Notes: a model not told the origin generated them from the letters alone. A stretch of DNA of 5,709 nt from an uncultured Desulfovibrio sp. (GCA_945871415.1 CAMBWG010000161.1:1-5709); one strand, 5' to 3'. Numbered from the stretch's first letter, positions 1 to 5,709 are shown. Translations and numbers: made by a program.

Positions 1-442
1 CAAGAATCCACTTGATCTTGGTGCCTGAGAAATAGGTGTCGAGCAGCAGCCCCGTATTTTGCTTGATGTAGTCTTCAAAACCGGCGATTTTTTTCAGTTC
101 GTCGCAGATTTCCGCCGTCCGGCGGCACTGCCAGACAATGGCGTTGTACACGGGTTTGCCGGTTTCGCGTTCCCAGACAATGGTGGTTTCGCGCTGGTTG
201 GTGATGCCGATGGCCGCGATCTCTTCGGAAGTGATGCCGCAGCTTGCCAGCGCCTCCGCCAGCGTGGAGCTCTGGCTGGCCCAGATCTGCCGGGGGTCAT
301 GCTCCACCCAGCCCGGACGGGGGTAGATCTGGGGGAACTCGCGCTGCGCAACGGTGACGATATTCACGTCCTTGTCGAGAATGACGGTGCGGGAGCTGGT
401 AGTGCCCTGATCAAGAGCGACAATATACTTTTTCTGGCTCAT
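1..442 (-). CDS. glpK: Glycerol kinase, N-terminal part (cut by window edge)
   Basis: Transfers the gamma phosphate of ATP to glycerol in the cytoplasm, giving sn-glycerol-3-phosphate and trapping the substrate that enters through GlpF. The 147 visible residues match the FGGY-family glycerol kinase N-terminus throughout. The phosphate-binding segment [10 protein letters not shown] is at residues 9-18. PGWVEHDP is near 43-50. The segment TNQRETT (81-87) carries Arg84-Glu85, equivalent to the glycerol-contacting Arg-Glu pair of the E. coli enzyme. [11 protein letters not shown] spans 99-109 and YFSGTKIKW 137-145. The start ATG (440-442) is preceded at 6 nt by AGGAGT (minus strand, 449-454). The rest of the protein (about 350 residues, including the allosteric sites for FBP and EIIA-Glc known in E. 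coli) lies outside the window, so regulation cannot be judged. It is the second gene of the operon, 26 nt after glpF. Identification is secure. Confidence 0.97.
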   Translation of the reverse strand, partial: MSQKKYIVALDQGTTSSRTVILDKDVNIVTVAQREFPQIYPRPGWVEHDPRQIWASQSSTLAEALASCGITSEEIAAIGITNQRETTIVWERETGKPVYNAIVWQCRRTAEICDELKKIAGFEDYIKQNTGLLLDTYFSGTKIKWIL

Positions 443-468
443 GCGATGACTCCTGCGCAATGGGCGCA

Positions 469-1269
469 CTAGGATTGTTGACGGGAGAGGGCCACGGCAA
501 TGACATACTTATAGACGGCGGCGCCGATACAGGCGCCGATAATGGGCGCAATCAGGGGCACGAGGAAATAAGGAAGGGAAAGATGGCTGTTGACGGCGTA
601 GCCGGTCATGGCATCGCTGCCCCAGCCGGCCAGGGTGGCGAAGAGGCGCGGACCGAAGTCACGCGCGGCATTCATGGCAAAGCCGGTCAGCGGGCCGAAA
701 CAGGCGCCGATAAGCGCCACCAGCAGGCCGATGAGCAGACCGCCGAGGTTGCTTCCCGGAGCTGCGTTTTTGGAATCCACAAGGGCCATGATCAGGCACA
801 TGAGCACAGCGGTGATGACGACTTCCACCAGAAAGGCCTGGCCGAAGGTGATGCTGGGATGCGGAAAGGTGCAGAAGGCTCCGGCGAGCATGGTCATCTT
901 GGCGGCGTCGCCGGCAGCGGCGGCGACGGCTTCGGCAAAGAGACTGGCATACAGCAGGTAGGCGACGGCGGCGGCGCAGAAGCCGGCCAGCATTTGTGCA
1001 ACAATATAAGGAACGACCTTGCGCTTGTCGAAGTCGCCGAAAATGGCCAGAGCGATGGTGACGGAGGGACTCAGATGCGCCCCGGAAACACCGGCGCAGA
1101 CATAGACGCCCATGGCGACGGCAATACCCCAGACAATGCCGATTTCCCACTGGCCGAAGCTGGCCCCGGCCAGCTTGAGGCCGGAAACGCAGCCGATACC
1201 GCACAGCAGAAAGACAAAAGTGCCGATAAATTCAGACAGGTAAATGAGAAAGTTGCTTTTGTTGTTCAT
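469..1269 (-). CDS. glpF: Glycerol uptake facilitator (aquaglyceroporin) with two atypical NPA motifs
   Basis: Inner-membrane channel of the MIP family that lets glycerol diffuse into the cell; GlpK downstream traps it. At 266 aa it is of normal length and shows the six-helix, two-half-helix plan: helices near 8-28, 41-60, 84-107, 141-163, 174-192 and 233-258. The glycerol-type selectivity filter is conserved (Trp47, Gly188, Phe197, Arg203, aligned by eye to E. coli Trp48, Gly191, Phe200, Arg206). The Asp after the Arg, typical of glycerol facilitators, is also present (Asp204). The oddity is in the pore signatures. The first NPA is Ser67-Pro68-Ser69, within GAHLSPSVT. The second is Asn200-Ala201-Ala202, within [12 protein letters not shown]. 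Nothing else suggests decay: there is no frameshift or stop. The start ATG (1267-1269) follows AAGGGAA (minus strand, 1275-1281) at good spacing. It is the first gene of the glpFK operon. Confidence 0.96.
   Translation of the reverse strand: MNNKSNFLIYLSEFIGTFVFLLCGIGCVSGLKLAGASFGQWEIGIVWGIAVAMGVYVCAGVSGAHLSPSVTIALAIFGDFDKRKVVPYIVAQMLAGFCAAAVAYLLYASLFAEAVAAAAGDAAKMTMLAGAFCTFPHPSITFGQAFLVEVVITAVLMCLIMALVDSKNAAPGSNLGGLLIGLLVALIGACFGPLTGFAMNAARDFGPRLFATLAGWGSDAMTGYAVNSHLSLPYFLVPLIAPIIGACIGAAVYKYVIAVALSRQQS
664..672 (-). other. Second NPA-box position of GlpF, reads Asn-Ala-Ala
   Basis: Codons AAT GCC GCG on the minus strand encode residues 200-202, where MIP channels normally have Asn-Pro-Ala. 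The pore Asn is kept and the Pro is replaced by Ala. The following Arg203-Asp204 and the GFAM before it are canonical. Confidence 0.93.
1063..1071 (-). other. First NPA-box position of GlpF, reads Ser-Pro-Ser
   Basis: Codons AGT CCC TCC on the minus strand encode residues 67-69, where MIP channels normally have Asn-Pro-Ala. The flanks GAHL and VTIAL are canonical, so the alignment needs no gap. The Asn that normally caps the half-helix and hydrogen-bonds the permeant is replaced by Ser. Confidence 0.93.
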
Positions 1270-1295
1270 GATGGTTCCCTTGTTGATGAGCGTCA

Positions 1296-1305
1296 GAACA
1301 TGTTC
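1296..1305. promoter_or_regulatory. Perfect palindrome in the glpF leader, candidate operator
   Basis: GAACATGTTC is a perfect 10-bp palindrome, 26 nt upstream of the glpF start codon and downstream of the proposed promoter. A repressor bound here could block the operon. Its half-sites GAACAT and ATGTTC also occur in the E. coli GlpR operator consensus, but in the opposite order. No regulator gene is in the window, so the operator role is inference. Confidence 0.35.
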
Positions 1306-1352
1306 CGAAAGCCTCAGCCTGCGTCATGAAAGCACTATTCATAAGTCCGGAA

Positions 1353-1381
1353 ATCATAGACGTATCGACGGGAAAAAACAA
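1353..1381 (-). promoter_or_regulatory. Candidate sigma70 promoter of glpFK
   Basis: On the minus strand, TTGTTT (1376-1381) is followed after exactly 17 bp by TATGAT (1353-1358), which matches the -10 consensus at five of six positions. The -35 matches at three of six. Transcription would start near 1346, giving a leader of roughly 75-80 nt before glpF. This is the best-spaced pair I found upstream of the operon. Confidence 0.5.
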
Positions 1382-1533
1382 GGCGGATTCCGGCTTTTGC
1401 GGGAAGTATGCGCCTCTGCGGCAAAGGTTTTTGCGATTTTGCCGATAGCATCATCAGGACGTGCGCGGCGTCATGGCGGGGCATTCCCTCCGCCCGGCTT
1501 TGCCGAAGACTGCCGGGGCGGCGATGGTCCAGA

Positions 1534-1563
1534 CATAAAAGTATTATAATCTTCGTTATTATC
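1534..1563. promoter_or_regulatory. AT-rich patch with a perfect -10 hexamer
   Basis: A stretch of about 30 bp that is almost entirely A and T stands out from the GC-rich surroundings. It contains TATAAT on the plus strand (1545-1550) and also on the minus strand (1543-1548). I find no good -35 at 16-18 bp for either direction, so this may be a weak or activator-dependent promoter, or simply a melting or protein-binding site. Confidence 0.25.
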
Positions 1564-1615
1564 CCTGATGGGCGGCCTTTTGCGCAGAGAAATCCGTCGG
1601 ACAGAGATATTGGAG

Positions 1616-1644
1616 TTGTGGCAGCCTCTTTCTTTTGCTAAGAT
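1616..1644 (+). promoter_or_regulatory. Candidate sigma70 promoter of the chemoreceptor gene
   Basis: TTGTGG (1616-1621) and TAAGAT (1639-1644) are separated by 17 bp on the plus strand, matching the consensus at three and four of six positions. If used, the mRNA would carry a leader of about 215 nt containing the hairpins at 1745-1812. This is a moderate match only. No convincing sigma-28 (flagellar) promoter was found. Confidence 0.3.
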
Positions 1645-1744
1645 GATGTCGACTTTTAGGGCAGATATGGGTCTGCCGCGCATTTCCTGATTTGTCTGCC
1701 TCTTTCTCCGGAAGAAAGAAGGCATGGGGTAAGAACAAAAGTCC

Positions 1745-1773
1745 GCGGGAATGTTCGCAGGAACGATTCCTGC
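1745..1773 (+). repeat. Overlapping mutually exclusive inverted repeats
   Basis: Two hairpins share bases. The larger pairs 1745-1756 with 1761-1773: twelve pairs, one of them G-U, with one bulged G at 1765 and loop GCAG. The smaller is a perfect 7-bp repeat, GCAGGAA (1757-1763) with TTCCTGC (1767-1773), loop CGA. They cannot form together. The site is about 100 bp upstream of the chemoreceptor start, so it may be an RNA structure in the leader or a DNA-binding dyad. Confidence 0.55.
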
Positions 1774-1788
1774 TCGCAGTGTATGTGC

Positions 1789-1812
1789 GAAGCGTGCCGC
1801 GGGGCATGCTTC
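1789..1812 (+). repeat. Ten-bp hairpin in the chemoreceptor leader
   Basis: GAAGCGTGCC (1789-1798) pairs with GGCATGCTTC (1803-1812) over ten pairs, one of them G-U, with loop GCGG. It lies 57 bp before the start codon. A run of only four T follows a few bases later (CCTGGTTTT), so it is at best a weak attenuator-like terminator. Confidence 0.5.
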
Positions 1813-1857
1813 CTGGTTTTGGCAGCGGCGGCGGCAGTCGTCGGGAACGGGCTCGGC

Positions 1858-1866
1858 AAGGGAGAG
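1858..1866 (+). promoter_or_regulatory. Ribosome-binding site fixing the chemoreceptor start
   Basis: AAGGGAGAG ends 3 nt before ATG at 1870, with the core AAGGGAG about 5 nt away. The open frame extends upstream to an ATG at 1783, but that codon lacks a comparable site and would add 29 residues before the natural N-terminus [10 protein letters not shown]. The 1870 start is therefore preferred. Confidence 0.8.
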
Positions 1867-1869
1867 CGT

Positions 1870-3990
1870 ATGAGAATCTCGATAGGTATGAAAATAGGCG
1901 GCGGCTTCGGCATCCTGCTGGCGCTCATCTGTATTCTGGGGTTCATGATGCAGACGGCGCTGGACGACAGCCTGAAAACGTCCGGACTTATCGCCAATGA
2001 CCGCGTCCCGCGGTATGCCGTCAACAATACGTTGCAGAGCAACCTGCTGCTGGCGGGTTACAGCGTCCGCATTTTCTTCTCGGAAGGCAAGGAGGACGCT
2101 CTGGGGAGGTATCGGGACTACATCAGGCAGGGGCAGACCTCTCTGGAGGAACTGACGAAGCTGAACCAGGCCTTCCACGCGCCCAAGACGACGGAATTTC
2201 TTGAAGAATACGGCCGCCTGTTTGCACAGTTTCAGGACTGTGTGGAGCGGGGCGTAAGCACGATGCGCGAATTTGAAAAGACGCGCCGGCAGATGGTGGA
2301 GTCCAGCACCTTCGCCCGCCAGAAGCTGATGACGCTTTCGTCGAGCATGAGCCAGACGCTTACCGGCTACATCAACAGCTTCATGCCGCAGGAAAGCCGT
2401 CAGTATGCGGCCAATATGGCGCGCGTTTCCTCCGTCATGGAGGGGGCTGCCTCGGCCCTGCAGTCCCTGCTGCTCGCTCTGGACGGCAGGGATGTTTCGG
2501 TTCTGGACAAGACCGTTGCCGACTTCAAGAGCGTTGTCGCCGAAATGGGGCAGATCCGGCAATACCTCCTGCGGGAGGATTGCCGCGCCATGTTTGACGA
2601 TGCCTCCGCCGCGCTGACGACCTTCAGCGAGATGGCCCAGAAGATTTCCGGCATGCTGCGGCAGAGCGAGGAACTGACGCAGGAACGCATCAAGCTCTAT
2701 AATGCTTGTTTTTCGACCATCAAGACCTTTGGCGAGCTGGTGCAGGCGGACTCCACCAGGCTGCTGCAGCATGGCGTGACGGAGTTGACGAGTTCCGAAG
2801 AACGCGGCTGGATGCTGGTCGGCATTGCGCTGATCATCGGCCTTGCCTTTGCCTTCGGCATTACCCGGGCCATTGTCGGTCCCCTGCGTCGTACGCAGGA
2901 ATTTGCCCACGAGGTGGCCGAAGGGCATCTTGATCGCGAGCTGAACGTCACCAGCGACGACGAAACGGGCATGCTGGCCGATTCACTGCGCGTCATGGTG
3001 GCCAGTCTGAAGAACAATATTCAGGCCGCCGAGGAAAAGAGTCGCGAGGCCGAAGCCAAGGGCCGCGAGGCCACCGAGGCCATGAAGGCCGCTCAGGAAG
3101 CTCAGCGCATGGCGGAGAGCGCCCGCCGCGACGGCATGCTGGCGGCAGCGGGGCAGCTGGAGGGCGTCGTCGAAGTGGTGTCTTCCGCGTCCGTGCAGCT
3201 GTCGGCCCAGATCGAGCAGTCCGACAAGGGCGCGCAGTTCTCCGCGGATCGCCTTTCCGAAGCGGCCACGGCCATGAACCAGATGAACGCCGCCGTACAG
3301 GAAGTGGCCCGCAACGCCGCCCAGGCCTCGACCGTCTCCTCGGAGATGCGTTCCAGAGCCGAACACGGCGCGGATATCGTGCAGCACTCTCTCGCGAGCA
3401 TCCGGCAGGTGCACGAAGTTTCCAGCACGCTCAAGCAGGATATGGTGCAGCTCAACGATCATGCACAGTCCATCAGCGACATCATGAGCGTTATTTCCGA
3501 TATTGCGGATCAGACCAACCTGCTGGCCCTGAATGCCGCCATTGAAGCCGCCCGCGCGGGCGAAGCGGGCCGGGGCTTTGCCGTTGTGGCCGATGAAGTC
3601 CGCAAGCTGGCCGAAAAGACCATGGCCTCCACGCAGGACGTGGGCAACGCCATTCGCGCCATTCAGGAAAGCACCGCCAAGAGCATGGAATCGATGGATC
3701 GCGCCGTCGAGCAGGTGGAACAGGCCACCGGCTTTGCCAATCAGTCCGGCGAAGCCCTCCAGCAGATTGTGAACGACGCCGAAGTGACGGCCGACGAAGT
3801 GCGCGCCATCGCCACGGCGGCAGAGGAGCAGTCCGCCGCCAGCGACGAAATCAACAAGTCCATCATTCATATCCATGAAAACGTGGCCCAGAATGCCCAG
3901 GCCATGAATCAGGCCGCGCAGGCCGTCAACGCTCTGGCCGAACAGACGCAGGGGCTGAGCCGCCTTATCGAAGACATGAAGCGCGGCTAG
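1870..3990 (+). CDS. Methyl-accepting chemotaxis protein with large helical periplasmic sensor
   Basis: Inner-membrane chemoreceptor of 706 aa that senses a ligand outside and controls CheA/CheW inside. TM1 spans about 10-27. Residues about 30-313 form a long, helix-rich periplasmic region without PAS/Cache-like features; its size and character suggest a helical bimodular (HBM, McpS-like) sensor, but this is inference. TM2 is about 314-334, followed by HAMP (about 331-385) with the usual GPL turn at 337-339. A charged alanine-rich helix (386-421) follows, then the signalling domain (about 421-706). Its hairpin tip is canonical: [19 protein letters not shown] at 547-565, then [16 protein letters not shown] to 582. 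A likely methylation segment is AAEEQSAA (650-657). No CheR-tethering WxxF tail is present, nor a haem-binding CxxCH like that of DcrA. The ligand is unknown. It is divergent from glpFK, and a strong terminator lies 165 bp downstream. Confidence 0.95.
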   Translation: MRISIGMKIGGGFGILLALICILGFMMQTALDDSLKTSGLIANDRVPRYAVNNTLQSNLLLAGYSVRIFFSEGKEDALGRYRDYIRQGQTSLEELTKLNQAFHAPKTTEFLEEYGRLFAQFQDCVERGVSTMREFEKTRRQMVESSTFARQKLMTLSSSMSQTLTGYINSFMPQESRQYAANMARVSSVMEGAASALQSLLLALDGRDVSVLDKTVADFKSVVAEMGQIRQYLLREDCRAMFDDASAALTTFSEMAQKISGMLRQSEELTQERIKLYNACFSTIKTFGELVQADSTRLLQHGVTELTSSEERGWMLVGIALIIGLAFAFGITRAIVGPLRRTQEFAHEVAEGHLDRELNVTSDDETGMLADSLRVMVASLKNNIQAAEEKSREAEAKGREATEAMKAAQEAQRMAESARRDGMLAAAGQLEGVVEVVSSASVQLSAQIEQSDKGAQFSADRLSEAATAMNQMNAAVQEVARNAAQASTVSSEMRSRAEHGADIVQHSLASIRQVHEVSSTLKQDMVQLNDHAQSISDIMSVISDIADQTNLLALNAAIEAARAGEAGRGFAVVADEVRKLAEKTMASTQDVGNAIRAIQESTAKSMESMDRAVEQVEQATGFANQSGEALQQIVNDAEVTADEVRAIATAAEEQSAASDEINKSIIHIHENVAQNAQAMNQAAQAVNALAEQTQGLSRLIEDMKRG

Positions 3991-4022
3991 AGCGTTTTGC
4001 CATTGAAAAAGGCAGGGCGCGA

Positions 4023-4042
4023 GGCGGCGTCACCGCGCCGCC
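4023..4042. repeat. GC-rich perfect inverted repeat, 7-bp arms
   Basis: GGCGGCG (4023-4029) and CGCCGCC (4036-4042) flank the loop TCACCG. It lies 32 bp after the chemoreceptor stop. No T-run follows, so it is not a classical terminator, but it could protect the 3' end of the mRNA. Confidence 0.55.
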
Positions 4043-4055
4043 CGGCCCGGAGTGA

Positions 4056-4079
4056 GCGGAAAAAACACGCTTTTTCCGC
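4056..4079. repeat. Perfect inverted repeat, 9-bp arms
   Basis: GCGGAAAAA (4056-4064) and TTTTTCCGC (4071-4079) flank a 6-nt loop. The T tract is inside the stem rather than after it, which is unlike an intrinsic terminator. Confidence 0.6.
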
Positions 4080-4097
4080 AAAACGACAGATCGCATG

Positions 4098-4122
4098 GTT
4101 TGAAACACAACGCGTTTCAAAC
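4098..4122. repeat. Perfect inverted repeat, 9-bp arms
   Basis: GTTTGAAAC (4098-4106) and GTTTCAAAC (4114-4122) flank the 7-nt loop ACAACGC. It could be an operator-like dyad or part of the surrounding repeat element. No U-tract follows. Confidence 0.6.
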
Positions 4123-4155
4123 TGAAAACCGGAGCACGATCCGCGCATATCCGCC

Positions 4156-4197
4156 GGGGGAAGAGGAACGCCGTTTTCTCTTCCCCCCGCTTTTTTT
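4156..4197 (+). terminator. Strong intrinsic terminator of the chemoreceptor transcript
   Basis: GGGGGAAGAG (4156-4165) pairs perfectly with CTCTTCCCCC (4178-4187). The stem can extend inward by GAA/TTT. After CGC it is followed by seven T (4191-4197). This is a textbook rho-independent terminator on the plus strand and separates the chemoreceptor gene from rpoN. Confidence 0.85.
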
Positions 4198-4308
4198 GCG
4201 GCATGGCCTGCCGGGCGTTTGCGGATTTTGCCGGCGCGGGAGCCGCTCCCGCTGAGGACGCATCCTCCGGCCTTGCCGTTGCTTGCGCCTTCGTGCGCAA
4301 GCTTCTCA
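4198..4308. other. Upstream region of rpoN with two perfect hairpins
   Basis: No gene is seen. GCGGGAG (4236-4242) pairs with CTCCCGC (4246-4252) around loop CCG. GCTTGCGC (4281-4288) pairs with GCGCAAGC (4295-4302) around loop CTTCGT. Neither has a T tail. The second abuts the candidate rpoN promoter and could be a regulatory dyad. Confidence 0.5.
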
Positions 4309-4337
4309 TTGCGCTTGGGTGAAAGCTATGGCATAGT
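4309..4337 (+). promoter_or_regulatory. Weak candidate promoter for rpoN
   Basis: TTGCGC (4309-4314) and CATAGT (4332-4337) are 17 bp apart, matching sigma70 consensus at three and four of six positions. Because a strong terminator lies upstream, rpoN needs its own promoter, and this is the best-spaced pair seen. The leader would be only about 25 nt. Confidence 0.3.
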
Positions 4338-4353
4338 CTTTGAAAGGACTAAG

Positions 4354-4358
4354 ACAGG
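4354..4358 (+). promoter_or_regulatory. Weak ribosome-binding site of rpoN
   Basis: ACAGG lies 9 nt before ATG at 4368. A better-looking AAGG (4363-4366) is only 1 nt from the start codon and too close to act normally. A small hairpin (arms AGTCTT 4335-4340 and AGGACT 4345-4350) lies just upstream. Initiation may be modest, as suits a sigma factor. Confidence 0.4.
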
Positions 4359-4367
4359 CGATAAGGT

Positions 4368-5709
4368 ATGGCACTGGAATTACGGCAACAGCTCAAGCTT
4401 TCTCAACAATTGGTAATGACGCCGCAGCTGCAGCAGGCTATCCGTCTGCTTCAGCTGTCGCGGGTTGACCTGCTCGAAACCGTGCAGCAGGAGCTGATGG
4501 AAAATCCTTTTCTGGAAGAATCCGCTCCGCAGCCGGAGGCCCCCGCGCCCTCCGAACAGGAGGACCGCCCCAGCGATATTCGCGAAGACGCCGCCTATGA
4601 CGGCGAGCTGGCGCGCAATGCCGACTGGGAGGATTATCTTGGCGAATTTGCCAGCACGCCCAAGGGATCGCAGTCGCAGGAATTCGACGTTGGCGACGAT
4701 ATGACGCCCTTTGAAGGCCGCTATGCGGAAAAGCCCTCGCTGGACGGGCATTTGCGCTGGCAGCTGCGTCTTTCCTCGCTGACGGAACGTCAGCAGGAGA
4801 TCGGCGAGGCCATTATCGGCAATCTGTCTTCCGTAGGCTATCTGCAGGCATCCGTAGACGAGCTTGCCGCCATGACGCAGGCTACGCCCGACGAGGTGCG
4901 GGCCGTGCTGGAACGGGTGCAGCAGTTCGATCCCGTCGGGGTTGCGGCGCGCGACGCCAGCGAATGTCTGATGGTGCAGATCCGTAATCTCGGCTATGAG
5001 CGCGACCCGGTGCTGGTTTCGCTGGTGACGGAGCATCTTGAGGATCTGGAGGCCCGGCGCTACAAGCCGCTGCTGCGCAAGTTCAAGATCGACATGACGG
5101 ATCTCCAGGAGTATCTTGAGCTTATACAGACGCTGGACCCCTTTCCCGGCGCCAGTTTCGGCAACAGCGAGCCGACCTACGTCAGCCCCGATGTCTATGT
5201 CTACAAGTCGGGAAAAGACTTTGTCATCATGCTGAATGACGAAGGTCTGCCGCATTTGCAGCTCTCCGAGCTGAACGATCTGCCGCTCAGCGGCTCCGAC
5301 AAGGAGATGGAGTACTGCGCGGAGAAAAAAAAGGCCGCATCCTGGCTTATCAAGAGCTTGTATCAGCGGCAGAAAACATTATATAAAGTTGTGGAAAGCA
5401 TCGTGCGCCATCAGCGCCCCTTTTTCGAGGAAGGCGTGACGAAACTGGGCCCCCTGATTCTCAAGGAGATCGCGGAAGATATCGGCATGCACGAATCCAC
5501 GGTGAGCCGCATTACCACCAACAAGTTCGTGGCTACGCCGCACGGCATCTTCGAGCTGAAGTTCTTCTTCAACAGCGGACTGACGGTGGACGACGGCAGC
5601 GCCGTAGGCTCGGAAAGCGTCAAGGCGCTGATCAAGAAATTTATTTCCGAAGAGGACCCCAAAGCGCCGTTGAGCGATGAAAAGCTGGGGGAAATGCTCA
5701 AAGAGCATC
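4368..5709 (+). CDS. rpoN: RNA polymerase sigma-54 factor RpoN (C-terminus cut by window edge)
   Basis: Directs RNA polymerase to -24/-12 promoters that need an AAA+ activator, in the cytoplasm. The frame is open from ATG 4368 to the window end: 447 codons plus one base, against about 470-490 residues usual for the family. Region I is canonical (about 1-50): Gln- and Leu-rich, with LKLSQQLVMTPQLQQAIRLL at 9-28 and ENPFLEE at 45-51. An acidic region II spans about 52-115. The core-binding region III starts near 120, with FDPVGVAARD at about 186-195 and LNDEGLPHL at about 287-295. The promoter-recognition helix-turn-helix is at 365-387 (KEIAEDIGMHESTVSRITTNK), followed by TPHGIFELKFFF. The final RpoN box (ARRTVxKYR) should lie just beyond the edge. 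The gene is preceded by a terminator and not by lptB, its common neighbour. Identification is secure. Confidence 0.97.
   Translation, partial: MALELRQQLKLSQQLVMTPQLQQAIRLLQLSRVDLLETVQQELMENPFLEESAPQPEAPAPSEQEDRPSDIREDAAYDGELARNADWEDYLGEFASTPKGSQSQEFDVGDDMTPFEGRYAEKPSLDGHLRWQLRLSSLTERQQEIGEAIIGNLSSVGYLQASVDELAAMTQATPDEVRAVLERVQQFDPVGVAARDASECLMVQIRNLGYERDPVLVSLVTEHLEDLEARRYKPLLRKFKIDMTDLQEYLELIQTLDPFPGASFGNSEPTYVSPDVYVYKSGKDFVIMLNDEGLPHLQLSELNDLPLSGSDKEMEYCAEKKKAASWLIKSLYQRQKTLYKVVESIVRHQRPFFEEGVTKLGPLILKEIAEDIGMHESTVSRITTNKFVATPHGIFELKFFFNSGLTVDDGSAVGSESVKALIKKFISEEDPKAPLSDEKLGEMLKEH

Larger units (their letters stand above)
1382..1869. other. Divergent intergenic region without a convincing gene
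   Basis: About 490 bp between the glpF promoter and the chemoreceptor start holds no open frame with a ribosome-binding site or recognisable protein. It does contain an imperfect GC-rich inverted repeat (arms 1490-1498 and 1512-1521, one bulged base). An AT-rich patch lies at 1534-1563. A short inverted repeat GGCAGA/TCTGCC has arms at 1660-1665 and 1672-1677. The structured leader at 1745-1812 is also here. It most likely carries the regulatory sites for both divergent transcripts. Confidence 0.6.
3991..4155. repeat. Palindrome-rich intergenic block, possible interspersed element
   Basis: Between the chemoreceptor stop codon and its terminator, 165 bp hold three perfect hairpins in tandem (detailed separately). 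There is also a long-range inverted pair, CGTTTTGC (3993-4000) with GCAAAACG (4078-4085), which brackets the first hairpin. I find no open frame with a ribosome-binding site. The density of symmetry suggests a REP- or MITE-like intergenic repeat, or a complex 3' end. Neither can be proved from one copy. Confidence 0.4.

Noticed and set aside
460..1329. Plus-strand open frame of 289 codons opposite glpF
   Set aside because: It is antisense to a clear glpF, has a low-complexity Gly/Asp/His-rich product with no family resemblance, and lacks a convincing ribosome-binding site. It is a shadow of codon bias in GC-rich DNA.
1490..1521. GC-rich inverted repeat as a terminator
   Set aside because: No T tract follows on either strand and there is no upstream gene for it to terminate.
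1536..1562. Sigma-28-like promoter TAAA-N15-GTTATTAT
   Set aside because: The -10 element matches the GCCGATAA consensus at only three of eight positions.
1619..1639. Sigma-54-like promoter TGGCAG...TTGCT upstream of the chemoreceptor
   Set aside because: The GG and GC elements are 15 bp apart instead of the required 10, so sigma-54 could not contact both.
1783..1869. Upstream start for the chemoreceptor (29 extra residues)
   Set aside because: There is no ribosome-binding site before 1783, the extension [10 protein letters not shown]... would put a second hydrophobic stretch before TM1, and ATG 1870 has a strong AAGGGAG.
1471..2928. Minus-strand open frame of 485 codons opposite the chemoreceptor N-terminal half
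   Set aside because: Its product is rich in His, Arg and Gln without recognisable domains, and the opposite strand encodes an unmistakable chemoreceptor. Long antisense frames are expected at this GC content.
2983..3876. Minus-strand open frame of 297 codons opposite the chemoreceptor signalling domain
   Set aside because: It is Gly/His/Leu-rich antisense of the highly conserved signalling domain, with no recognisable motif.
3991..4302. CRISPR array
   Set aside because: The palindromes differ from one another in sequence and there are no regularly spaced direct repeats.
4369..4383. Sigma-54-like TGGCAC-N5-TTAC overlapping the rpoN start codon (autoregulation?)
   Set aside because: The spacing fits, but the essential -12 GC reads AC, and a start site here would lie inside the coding sequence. 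Probably chance.
4380..5255. Minus-strand open frame of 291 codons opposite rpoN
   Set aside because: The plus strand encodes canonical RpoN through this whole interval; the antisense product resembles nothing known.

Overview
The window looks like chromosomal DNA of a GC-rich deltaproteobacterium, most likely a Desulfovibrionaceae relative. This is inferred from the RpoN N-terminus, the chemoreceptor style (alanine/glutamate-rich coiled coil after HAMP) and the overall GC-rich codon use. No sequence search could be run, so the taxonomy is inference.

There are four protein genes. On the minus strand, reading leftward from about 1380, lies a glycerol-uptake operon: glpF (aquaglyceroporin, 469-1269), then glpK (glycerol kinase, N-terminal 147 residues, running off the left edge). 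The gap between them is 26 nt. A good candidate sigma70 promoter (1353-1381) and a perfect 10-bp palindrome lie upstream of glpF. GlpF brings glycerol in by facilitated diffusion and GlpK traps it as glycerol-3-phosphate. Diverging from the operon, after about 600 bp of non-coding DNA, is a full-length transmembrane methyl-accepting chemotaxis protein (1870-3990). It has a large helical periplasmic sensor and a structured candidate leader. Downstream come 377 bp packed with six perfect inverted repeats, one of which is a strong intrinsic terminator (4156-4197). Then rpoN (sigma-54) starts at 4368 and runs off the right edge, missing only its last few tens of residues.

The gene content is ordinary. 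The most unusual feature is that both NPA signature motifs of GlpF are altered (SPS and NAA), while the glycerol selectivity-filter residues and the rest of the family sequence are intact. Other points of interest are the hairpin cluster between the chemoreceptor gene and rpoN, two mutually exclusive hairpins in the chemoreceptor leader, and the absence of lptB immediately before rpoN. I see no CRISPR, tRNA, rRNA, insertion sequence, phage or defence system.
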